A stretch of DNA of 22,699 bases from a virus, in IMG/VR virus record IMGVR_UViG_3300031539_000339, positions 1 through 22,699 of that record. One strand, 5' to 3'. Positions within the stretch are counted from its first letter, which is position 1; every line of letters begins with the position of its first letter. Position numbers and translations under genes: made by a program. A model generated the notes under the pieces. That model did no database searches. It was not told where the DNA came from and was given only the letters and a program-made list of their open reading frames with translations. Below, one piece after another: positions 7,679-14,700 of the stretch.

Positions 7679-8539
7679 TTACGGACTGATTTGAAGCATC
7701 ACCCAGGGACTCCAACCATTATAGCCTTCAATGTCGTTATCACAGGTGTTAGCTAAGGGAAAACCTGCGTATTGATTATCATACGTAGTAGAGGAACCTT
7801 GAACAAAAGCGCCATAACGGTCAAAATAAACCGACCTATTGTCTTTCCCCTCACCTGGTTGGTCTGTCGAACCATACTGCGACATATACGGCCCCCATGT
7901 CTGAAGCCATACATAGTAGTCGGCAGTACCGTTCACATTCAAGCAACCAACACATGAACACCTAAATGCGCACTGGGAATCACTGATGGCCGTACCCACA
8001 TAGGCGTACTGGTTCCAGTGAAGTTTTCCATTGGGTGAAGTCCCAATAGCAGCGACAATCCCTTCTTTTAGTTGGAATGTAGTAGTTGTTGAAGTCGCAG
8101 CATTAGAGCGAATTCTACCCCTTACAGCACCAGTCCAAGGGCTAGATTCCAAGTAAACTTCCCCGTTCTTAAACTCGTCAGCCGTTGCTTCGTATGCAGC
8201 AGTACCAGAGTCCCATGTCCCTAGTGTTAATACTAGGGTTGTAGCCGCTGCACTTGCAGCGGTCGCAGTCCCTACAGGTATGTATCCGTTTGCGCCATGG
8301 GCTGTATTTTGCTTGCCCAGATTGTGCATACCCCTTCCCCTCCAAGCGGAAGCCCTATTCGTCTCAATATGTGCATAGCGAAACACCATATCCTCAACTA
8401 CGAGCTTGGTTCCTATTTCGTATTGCTTTGCGGCACTTTCCTCAGTGAACCATTGGGTAGGGGCGGTTATGATTTTTTCGCTGCTTCCCTTGTTGTCAAT
8501 AAGCTCAAGGGAACGGTAAACTCTTATTTGTTGTCCCAT
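7679..8539 (-). CDS. Probable head decoration/structural protein
   Basis: This 286-residue protein is rich in Gly, Ala, Thr and Tyr and predicted beta-rich. A middle stretch of Ala/Thr strands (GTATAASAAATTLVLTLGTW, about 92-111) precedes a segment reading VNGTADYYVWLQTWGPYM. The YxWxQTWGP pattern recurs in head surface proteins of environmental phages next to coat genes (my recollection of the family). Two closely spaced Cys clusters (QCAFRCSCVGC, near 190) are unusual and might bind metal or form disulfides. The 51-base gap before it holds no clear signal beyond an AAGGGGG ribosome site. Structural role is inferred from pattern and location. Confidence 0.55.
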   Translation of the reverse strand: MGQQIRVYRSLELIDNKGSSEKIITAPTQWFTEESAAKQYEIGTKLVVEDMVFRYAHIETNRASAWRGRGMHNLGKQNTAHGANGYIPVGTATAASAAATTLVLTLGTWDSGTAAYEATADEFKNGEVYLESSPWTGAVRGRIRSNAATSTTTTFQLKEGIVAAIGTSPNGKLHWNQYAYVGTAISDSQCAFRCSCVGCLNVNGTADYYVWLQTWGPYMSQYGSTDQPGEGKDNRSVYFDRYGAFVQGSSTTYDNQYAGFPLANTCDNDIEGYNGWSPWVMLQISP

Positions 8540-8590
8540 TTAATTTTTTCCCCCTTATTTATTTTTTGACGCATTGGAGCGGTATTTCTC

Positions 8591-9298
8591 CTACGTCTTT
8601 TTAGTTTGTTCTTTAGCCATAGCTGCCTGAGTCTCGACAACATCTTGCATAGTAACTATCTGTACGCCCTTGTGTCCTAATCTCACTGAGGTATCTAGAT
8701 AAACCTTGTATCCTGCCTTCCGACACTTCTCACAGAAGTCCCAGTCCTCAGAGATATAAAGTTCACCCTTCTCCTCAATAGTGTCAGGTTCCACATGGCG
8801 ATAACCCGACTCAAAGTAGGGATAACACTCATGCCCGGTTCCTGGATGAAGCAAGGGTAGTTTTAGCTTCTCAGCTATATCCTTTGCTACTCTTAGGGAT
8901 ATTCCCATAAAGCCAGTAGAGAGAAACTGGATTTCATGTATCTTCCCATCACTCTCATACGCAGCGTCATAGGCATAGTTGGCAGACTGTATCCCTGACT
9001 TAACAGCATAGTCACCCCCAATAATGTCGTAACCACTTTTGAGGTCTTGTGCTATCCTGTGCAGGTCATCAGGTTCAAACACAATATCCGAATCAAGGAA
9101 TATGAAGTAGGGGGGCATTCCCTTCTCCCTCACAAATTGTGTCAGAACATGACTTCTTGACCTGCCTATCAGGGCATCGCCACCAGTAATTATCCACATA
9201 AAGTTGTCAAGCCCTCGCTGGTGTGCCTTTTCTACACTCCAACAGGTTTCGCTCTCAACATTCCTGTAGGCAACTGTGACTAACAAAAAATCGTGCAT
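8591..9298 (-). CDS. GT-A fold glycosyltransferase (GT2-like)
   Basis: This 235-residue protein probably transfers a sugar from a nucleotide-sugar donor. It shows the GT-A signature: SRSHVLTQFV (47-56), then PPYFIFLDSDIVFEPDD with the metal-binding DSD at 69-71, then IIGGDYAVKS. FLSTGFMGISLRVAK and ISEDWDFCEKCRKAGYKVYLD (acidic catalytic region) are followed by LGHKG. This order matches phage and bacterial glycosyltransferases of the GT2/Anp1-like group. No signal peptide or membrane segment is present, so it acts in the cytoplasm. Its place between coat and decoration genes suggests virion proteins as substrates, but host glycans remain possible. The ribosome site GGGAG lies 4 bases before the ATG. 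Confidence 0.85.
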   Translation of the reverse strand: MHDFLLVTVAYRNVESETCWSVEKAHQRGLDNFMWIITGGDALIGRSRSHVLTQFVREKGMPPYFIFLDSDIVFEPDDLHRIAQDLKSGYDIIGGDYAVKSGIQSANYAYDAAYESDGKIHEIQFLSTGFMGISLRVAKDIAEKLKLPLLHPGTGHECYPYFESGYRHVEPDTIEEKGELYISEDWDFCEKCRKAGYKVYLDTSVRLGHKGVQIVTMQDVVETQAAMAKEQTKKT

Positions 9299-9310
9299 TT
9301 TCTCCCTTTA

Positions 9311-9335
9311 GGGGAGGAGTGTAGAACTCCTCCCC
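9311..9335 (-). promoter_or_regulatory. Perfect 10-bp hairpin after the capsid gene
   Basis: GGGGAGGAGT (9311-9320) pairs perfectly with ACTCCTCCCC (9326-9335) around a 5-base loop, 8 bases past the capsid stop. No U-tract follows on the minus strand, so it is more likely an mRNA-stabilising or partial-attenuation element than a full terminator. The 3' arm could also pair with the GGGAG ribosome site of the next gene. Confidence 0.5.
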
Positions 9336-9342
9336 ATAAAAG

Positions 9343-10209
9343 CTAACTTCGTGTCTTTATCCTGACACCATTGCCGGCTCTCACAAGATTAGCACCAAAG
9401 ATACATTGCACTCTTACGACAGAAGTAAACTTCTGCCACCAGTCGAATCTCTCAACTGTCGGAGCCTTTTGCTGTATCATGGCTATTGCCTGCTTGTGCA
9501 TAAGAGCAGCCAAATGGTAAGTAGTGTTTAGGGCACGTAAGTTATTCGTCGAGTAGACTTTGCCACCGTAAATAGACTTCCCTATCAATCCGTTTGCTGA
9601 TTCGACAGCTCCCCTTGCCACATAGTCGTCACGCAGGAATTTGTCTATTTTCATCAAATCGGTAAGGGATTCAGGGTCTAAAATAAGCGCTCTGTCTGAA
9701 AAGGGAACATCTGCCAAATCCAGATATTCCTTGGCCGATAGCATTACATCATCTGTAAGGGCAGCACCATCACTACCTACTGAGTTGGTAAATCCAGCAG
9801 CACCAGTGGCACCACCGAATAACTCAGCAAGGTAAGTGTCAACAGCCTGTGCTACCGAGTATGAACATTTTGTAGTAGCACCTGTCAAAAACTCAGGGTA
9901 ATTCTGGATATTCTCCTTGTAGCTAACACCCACAGCCTTGTATTTCCACTGGTTGACAGCGATGTTGGTTTTTTCTGTCTGGTAGACATATAGCTCTAGG
10001 TCAGCTGTAGTCGCAGCATTATTGGCAGCCCCAAAGTTGGCGAGTTGGGGGATGTTAAGGGTATCACCAAACTTCAGTAACGCCTCAAAGGTTCTGTCAA
10101 CCAAAGGGGCAATGACAAGATTGTACTCGTATGCTATCTGTGCCTTAGCTGATTGGTATTCCGGCACCCACTCATTTAGAGCAGTTGCGTTAAAAGCATT
10201 ACTAGCCAT
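9343..10209 (-). CDS. Major capsid protein (HK97 fold)
   Basis: This 288-residue protein is probably the coat subunit. It has no long N-terminal delta domain, agreeing with a separate scaffold gene upstream. An early segment on the pattern of EYNLVIAPLVDRTFEALLKFGDTLNIPQ matches the N-arm and E-loop region of many environmental phage coats. The middle holds a spine-helix and P-domain region (SYSVAQAVDTYLAELFGGA, then DRALILDPESLTDLMKIDKFL). The C-terminus, with AMIQQKAPTVERFDWWQKFTSVVRVQCIFGANLVRAGNGV, matches the usual A-domain and closing strand. The ribosome site is GAGGTGA. A strong hairpin follows the stop. Confidence is high from sequence pattern and context. Confidence 0.88.
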   Translation of the reverse strand: MASNAFNATALNEWVPEYQSAKAQIAYEYNLVIAPLVDRTFEALLKFGDTLNIPQLANFGAANNAATTADLELYVYQTEKTNIAVNQWKYKAVGVSYKENIQNYPEFLTGATTKCSYSVAQAVDTYLAELFGGATGAAGFTNSVGSDGAALTDDVMLSAKEYLDLADVPFSDRALILDPESLTDLMKIDKFLRDDYVARGAVESANGLIGKSIYGGKVYSTNNLRALNTTYHLAALMHKQAIAMIQQKAPTVERFDWWQKFTSVVRVQCIFGANLVRAGNGVRIKTRS

Positions 10210-10225
10210 TTAAGTCTCACCTCTT

Positions 10226-10933
10226 TTAACTTATTCTTCCTTCCTTAAAGGCCTTATCAATCTCCTTCTCGTGAGCTATAAGCTCCTCTGTACTGGCATT
10301 CTTCAACCATTCACGGGAATAAGCTCGCCCGCTTGCTGTTGAGATACCAGTATCGTATTTGGGGACTGATTTGGCTTCTGGGGAAGTTTTGGGCTTTCCC
10401 TTGCCCAGCAACTTCTCCCGCTCCTGCTGAATCGTTTTCGCAACAAGTTCCGCCTCTTCATACGATGTCGCAAACTTTAAGACTTCCGGCTCAACACCAT
10501 ATTGGCGAGAGATTCCAGATATAGCTTGCTCTCTCATTACTCCACCTAAGGCAGCTTCCCGGCGTGCTATATCCCTTTCCTTCTTAGCCAATTCCCGTGT
10601 TGCCTTCGTTGCCTGCCGCCTTATTTTGGCAGCACTTAAAGCTTCCTGATCGCCTTCTAAGGATTGGTCTTCTTTGCGTTCCAATTCAACTTGAAGTTCT
10701 TGTTGTTGCTTTACCGAGAACTCATAGTCCTCCTTCATTTGTGCTAAGTCAGCCATTGCTTTATTGGCTTTCTGCTCAGACTCATAAGTTCGCTTATCAG
10801 CCTTGCCCTGAAGGGTTCTCCATTCCTCCTCGGTATAGGTTCTTGGTTCTTGCGAAGTCGGTGTTTCTTCAGTTGAAGTTACCTCAGAAGTCTCCTCCCT
10901 TGGTTGCTCCGCCTGGTTTAATTCCTGCTCCAT
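10226..10933 (-). CDS. Capsid scaffolding protein
   Basis: This 235-residue protein is highly charged and almost free of aromatics in its middle. Residues 1-35 are an acidic, Thr/Glu-rich disordered N-terminus. About 40-135 is a heptad-like coiled coil rich in Q, E, K and A, and a basic linker (GKGKPKTSPEAK) precedes a C-terminal helical tail. Such proteins assemble inside the prohead, direct coat polymerisation and are then removed. The gene lies directly upstream of the major capsid gene (16-base gap), the classic scaffold-coat order, and starts after AATGGAGGTAAAAA. Identity rests on composition and position, since scaffolds diverge too fast for motif calling. No protease domain is visible. 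Confidence 0.8.
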   Translation of the reverse strand: MEQELNQAEQPREETSEVTSTEETPTSQEPRTYTEEEWRTLQGKADKRTYESEQKANKAMADLAQMKEDYEFSVKQQQELQVELERKEDQSLEGDQEALSAAKIRRQATKATRELAKKERDIARREAALGGVMREQAISGISRQYGVEPEVLKFATSYEEAELVAKTIQQEREKLLGKGKPKTSPEAKSVPKYDTGISTASGRAYSREWLKNASTEELIAHEKEIDKAFKEGRIS

Positions 10934-10964
10934 TTTTTACCTCCATTTAAGTTTTTCATTGCTT

Positions 10965-10993
10965 TTTATAATGGCAAGCAATTAGCCAATCGA
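10965..10993 (-). promoter_or_regulatory. Weak promoter candidate for the scaffold/capsid operon
   Basis: On the minus strand a TATAAA lies at 10970-10965, with TCGATT 17 bases upstream as a poor -35. It sits about 32 bases before the scaffold ATG, whose ribosome site is GGAGG. The location is right but the -35 match is weak. Confidence 0.3.
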
Positions 10994-11008
10994 CCGCTAA
11001 ATAGAAAC

Positions 11009-11029
11009 TCGCCCTGTGGGGCGATTTTA
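11009..11029. terminator. Compact GC hairpin, possibly a bidirectional terminator
   Basis: TCGCCC (11009-11014) pairs with GGGCGA (11019-11024) around the loop TGTG. On the plus strand TTTTA follows; on the minus strand GTTTCTATTT follows. It lies upstream of the scaffold gene and could end leftward read-through from the giant gene before the capsid promoter. Confidence 0.4.
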
Positions 11030-11145
11030 GAGGGGTAAACAGATTTTTATGGGTTAGTTATCGCAAAAGTAATTTTAGGGCAGGCCTTACCCTGATTATG
11101 ATAGGGGGGAAATTAAGGTTTTATGCCAGGATACCCCAATTTTTA

Positions 11146-11154
11146 TGGTATAAT
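11146..11154 (+). promoter_or_regulatory. Extended -10 promoter for the tRNA
   Basis: TGGTATAAT is an exact extended -10 element (TGN followed by TATAAT). The expected start near 11161 leaves about 3 bases of leader before the tRNA. No good -35 is visible, as usual for extended -10 promoters. Confidence 0.6.
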
Positions 11155-11163
11155 GAAAGTGGT

Positions 11164-11239
11164 GGGGGCATAGCTTAATCGGGAAAGCATCCGACTATCA
11201 ATTGGAAAGTTGAGGGTTCAAATCCCTTTGCCTCCACCA
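11164..11239 (+). tRNA. tRNA with anticodon ATC (nominal Asp), CCA encoded
   Basis: A full cloverleaf folds by hand. The acceptor is GGGGGCA with TGCCTCC (one G-U). The D arm is GCTT/AAGC with loop AATCGGGA, having A14, G18 and G19 in place. The anticodon stem is TCCGA/TTGGA with loop CTATCAA, and a 5-base variable region follows. The T arm is GAGGG/CCCTT with loop TTCAAAT, the discriminator base is A, and CCA is encoded at 11237-11239. With U33 fixed, the anticodon is ATC, which reads GAU (Asp). Bacterial tRNA-Asp normally has GTC and discriminator G, so isotype is uncertain. It lies on the plus strand inside a minus-strand structural operon, and its own extended -10 promoter ends 9 bases upstream. 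Confidence 0.85.
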
Positions 11240-11242
11240 CAC

Positions 11243-11271
11243 TTGACAAAGTTTGGGGGGTGTTTTAACAT
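11243..11271 (+). promoter_or_regulatory. Promoter just downstream of the tRNA
   Basis: TTGACA (11243-11248) begins four bases after the tRNA CCA. After a 17-base spacer comes TAACAT (11266-11271; four of six consensus bases). The expected start near 11278 coincides with the anticodon-arm complement, which is why I read it as the promoter of a separate small RNA. Confidence 0.45.
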
Positions 11272-11277
11272 TAATAT

Positions 11278-11364
11278 TGATTGGTAGTCGGATGGGTAAA
11301 AGAACCCAAGACTTCGGAAATAGGTCTTGAGGCAGTAAGGAGAGCCTTAAGGCCTATTTCTTTT
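11278..11364 (+). ncRNA. Candidate small RNA with 5' end antisense to the tRNA anticodon arm
   Basis: The predicted transcript runs from the start expected for the promoter at 11243-11271 to a terminator. Its 5' stretch (11280-11294) pairs with the anticodon arm of the adjacent tRNA (11188-11202) in 15 contiguous pairs, one of them G-U. Three more G-U pairs extend this to 11277-11294. It continues with a small hairpin TGGGT/ACCCA (11293-11297 with 11304-11308), a short single-stranded linker, and the long terminator hairpin. This order (single-stranded target-binding end, hairpin, terminator) is that of a typical bacterial small RNA. I recognise no known RNA family and its expression is inferred from sequence only. 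Confidence 0.4.
11317..11364 (+). terminator. Intrinsic terminator-like 17-bp hairpin
   Basis: The arm at 11317-11333 (GAAATAGGTCTTGAGGC) pairs over its full 17 bases, two as G-U wobbles, with 11344-11360 (GCCTTAAGGCCTATTTC). The loop is 10 bases and a U-rich tail TTTCTTTT ends at 11364. This would stop rightward transcription from the tRNA or small-RNA promoters. On the minus strand no U-tract follows. Confidence 0.6.
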
Positions 11365-11390
11365 AGCCCGCACCCGCCCCTCGGAAGGTC

Positions 11391-11418
11391 TTGACAAAAA
11401 TCCGGATGGTGTTAAAGT
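11391..11418 (+). promoter_or_regulatory. Sigma70-type promoter for the two small membrane genes
   Basis: A consensus -35 TTGACA (11391-11396), a 16-base spacer and TAAAGT (11413-11418; four of six consensus bases) point rightward. The expected start is around 11425, at the A of the ATG of the 51-aa gene. Confidence 0.55.
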
Positions 11419-11424
11419 AAGAAT

Positions 11425-11580
11425 ATGAAAGCACTTCTAGGAGTTTCTTTGGGGATTGCAATCATTGTCTTTTTCGCAGAAACGGAGTGGTTGGGTAAAA
11501 GCACTTTAGCCCCAGTTATTATGGCTTTGGCAATCGCCATTGCCTTACAGGCTGTATATTCGCTATTTAAAAAGGATTGA
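11425..11580 (+). CDS. Small two-helix membrane protein (51 aa), possibly leaderless
   Basis: I read this directly from the sequence. ATG at 11425 to TGA at 11580 gives 51 residues: a short basic N-end (MK), a hydrophobic helix LLGVSLGIAIIVFFA (about 4-18), a polar turn ETEWLGKST, a second helix APVIMALAIAIALQAVYSL (about 29-47), and a basic FKKD tail. It fits a hairpin in the inner membrane with both ends inside. A promoter (TTGACA at 11391, TAAAGT at 11413) would start transcription at or next to the ATG, and I see no good ribosome site, so translation may be leaderless. Orientation opposes the flanking structural genes. No family recognised; small size keeps confidence moderate. Confidence 0.5.
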   Translation: MKALLGVSLGIAIIVFFAETEWLGKSTLAPVIMALAIAIALQAVYSLFKKD

Positions 11581-11590
11581 TAAAACTAAG

Positions 11591-11788
11591 ATGATTCTTT
11601 TAGTACTCTCTATCAGCGCTGGTATAATGATGGGTGTACAGTATTACAAGATGGAGAAGCCCTCCCATCTCTCCAAACCCCAATATCAAACACGGACTCA
11701 TTATACTAAACTGATTGTAAAAACCATTGGGATTGGCCTAGCAACGATGTTAGCGGCTCACTACACCCTCTTCTACCTCGCTTTCTGA
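11591..11788 (+). CDS. Small two-helix membrane protein (65 aa), plus-strand island
   Basis: This open frame on the plus strand starts at ATG 11591. It encodes 65 residues with two hydrophobic stretches, ILLVLSISAGIMMGV (about 2-16) and LIVKTIGIGLATMLAAHY (about 42-59). A basic, polar loop (KMEKPSHLSKPQYQTRTHYTK) separates them. An in-frame TTG at 11540 would lengthen it by 17 residues and overlap the preceding gene; the ATG is preferred although its AAGGA ribosome site lies about 14 bases away. It follows the 51-aa gene by 10 bases and ends 3 bases from the convergent giant gene. Topology fits a holin, an inhibitor or a superinfection-exclusion protein, with no family recognised. Confidence 0.5.
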   Translation: MILLVLSISAGIMMGVQYYKMEKPSHLSKPQYQTRTHYTKLIVKTIGIGLATMLAAHYTLFYLAF

Positions 11789-11791
11789 GGC

Positions 11792-14700
11792 CTACTTCCA
11801 CCATTCTTTATAGCCTACCCCGCTAGGTTTGGTTGAGGAGAGACCTGACTCAGGAAAAGGTGGTGGTGGTGCTTCTTTTTCGTATCCCTTGATTGCATTG
11901 TCAGGAATACCATATCTGTTAATCATCTGTGTTACTAACTGGCGGGCCGTATCACTTTGTAATGTAGTTACATAGCCCCAGAAGAACAAGTTAGCATCCG
12001 TCTCTGGATTCTGTGCTCTGTAGTCATATCGTTTATCAGTAGGGACTGCCTTATAGGTCTCGAACATCTCCTGATATTCCATATAGTCTAATACTAACTG
12101 GTTAAACCCATTCTCCATTGTAATCTCTGAGGGGTCTAACCCAGAAATAGCACTATTTATATCGGAGCCAAGATTGCTGACCATATAGGTAAAATCTTCT
12201 GGGACATACTCAAATGGTATACCAGTTTCTGCAGCTCGTTGTCTTGACTTATCTAACTCCTCATTATCAATTTGGCCGAGATTAGCTTCTATGCCTTGAA
12301 GTTTCTTTAGAGCAGCCTCTAAATCAGTGGGGTCTGGGGTAATAGCACCAAACAGTGCGTGCTGTATCTTCTCAAGCATTGTCCTCTCAATCTCATAAAA
12401 CTCCTCATTGGGTTTATATGACTCATCAAACATAGCTCGGACTTTGCGCATTACAAGGCGGTCTAAATATCTACTATCGGTCAATGATTCAATAAGGTTC
12501 ATTGTTGGCCCATAAAAAGGGATAAAGGAATCACCCAAACCTGGTATCAGGATTGCCAATTGTTCCAAGGCGTACTTTTTGTCCCCTTCGTCTCTGGCAA
12601 AAGTTAAGTTTGATAATTGTCTGTATAGCTCTGTTAAGTTTTCAGTCGCCCCAACTGCCAACCCACCAATCTGCCATTGCAGCACCAAGAATGGATTATA
12701 AGCATCCCTCTTTTTACCAGTTGTAGCATTTAGCATTGCACTAGCAATAGCAGAACCTATTACTAAGGCTAATAAGGAATGAATAGCTCGCTTTCTATCA
12801 TTGCCTGTCAATCCCCTAGCCGGCTTTAATCTGCTGAATATGTCAACATACTTCTCGGCAACGCTTCTAGGGAAAGCAATAAGGCTACCAAGCACCCTGC
12901 CTGTTTCCCCCATCTCAATGCTGGAACGCAAATACCTGACATAGTTAAAATGATTCAAGGTTGTAATGCGTTTGCCTATATCCCTTATTGATGCCTCACC
13001 ACCAGATACTGCCTCTAACACACCACCATAATCATAATTCTTCAATGACAGGTATTCCAATATTCTTAATTGCTCTGTTTGCGATAGTTCATTAGCCCCA
13101 GAGTTCCTTAAAAACCTCTGAACATCACCATCTTTGAGATACTGTTTCAATGCCGTTTCGGCTTTAGCCCCACTACCTGCCATTGACAAATATCTATTTA
13201 ATTTATCAGATAGATGGTAATAGTCAGTTCTGCGTATCAGGTTCTCAAGGGGGGTTCTCCCCATATACCCCATGAGAAGTTGCTCCTCCATAGCTGCCTT
13301 AAATTGATGCACGAGAGTAGCCGTGTAATCTAGCCTGCCATTGCGAGTTAGGGGATCTGCGTAAAAACCACCAGTGAATATTGCCTTAATAACCTCCGAT
13401 TTATCAGGGTGGAAGGCAATATTCTGATGTACGTTTCTTACCGACATCCATGGAACCTTAGCAAGTGTCCCGAAAGACCATCCACCTACCCGTAGCAATA
13501 TCCTCACCACGGGACTTTCAATGGGGAATCCCTTAGTTTCTTGCAAGAAGGTAGATATTTTATTGGCAGCAGCACTAGGATTACTTAACTTGCCAGACTC
13601 TACAATATGCCCAAACTCCCTATCCATCTTTCTGAAATAGGGCTGGAGATTCATCCCCACCATCTGTCTTTCGTAGGCAATAAGTCTCTCCCACGGAGTC
13701 CTTTCATCCTTGCGGAAATCTAATCCCTTCCTTTGATGTAATGAGGTTGTCGTTGCTCTAACTGCCCATCTCTCACCAAGTTTAAGTTGCGGGTGTATAA
13801 CCTGAGTAAAACTATAGCCAGATTTCAGCACCCCCCAGGTCTTTGTTTTTAAGTAATTGGCAAGTGCAGTTTCACCCCTCCCCTCGTATATCTTTATTGC
13901 CTCTTTAATATCAGGTAGTGGAGCATCAGGCATAGCCACATCACCAGTCCGCTCAGTCCCATTCTTAATCAGTTCGGCATTACCATGATAATGATAATAA
14001 GCATCTTTGAACCGCTCTAATCTAACAGCGTCCTTCCACTGGTCATATTCCCTACGGAATAACTGGGCAACCCTTAACTCTTCATTAGTAAGCGTTGGCT
14101 TCTTTACCTTTGCCCCAGCTATTTCTGAATCAAGCCACTGTTGTATCTTCTCTATACTTTCCTTGTTTTGCGCTACTCTTGATAATTCAGGAACCTCCGC
14201 CTTCATTTCACTAACTTTTCGGGCTAACACAACATCATTGAGTTGCCTTCTCTCAACCATCATCTCGGCAACATCATATATCCTTGTAGCCCCTCTACCA
14301 CCAAGTTGCTCTTGAAATCGCCTCAGTGCACGGAGTATGGACATCGTACCACTCAGCCCGACATCATTAGGGACTTCGCTTATCTCTATCGCAAACTTTC
14401 GCCAGTTGATAGTCCTTTGTAATCTTGTCGCTGGATTTTCCTTCACTATTCTACTGGACAAGTCATCAATAGCTGACTTTAATTCAGGTCTACTGGAAAC
14501 TACCTCACTAACCCTAGCATCCCATTCTGCTAGTCCAGACTCAGCCTCATAGTTCATTTCCCTGATAAGTTTTTTAGCCTCAGACTCAGTTATAAATCTA
14601 TTTGCATTCTCAAATCTATCGGTGGGGAGTTTCAGGTCTTTCTTCAAGCCTTCATATATCCCTGGTGTTATCTTCTTTTCAGTAAATAGAATATTCTTTA

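Noticed and set aside
11240-11360. T-box, tmRNA or group I intron after the tRNA
   Set aside because: No T-box consensus bulge, no tmRNA tag-like frame or pseudoknot series, and no intron core could be recognised; the simpler antisense RNA reading fits better.
11764-11782. Small hairpin CCTC/GAGG at the convergent gene ends
   Set aside because: Only four base pairs, no U-tract; too weak to call a terminator.
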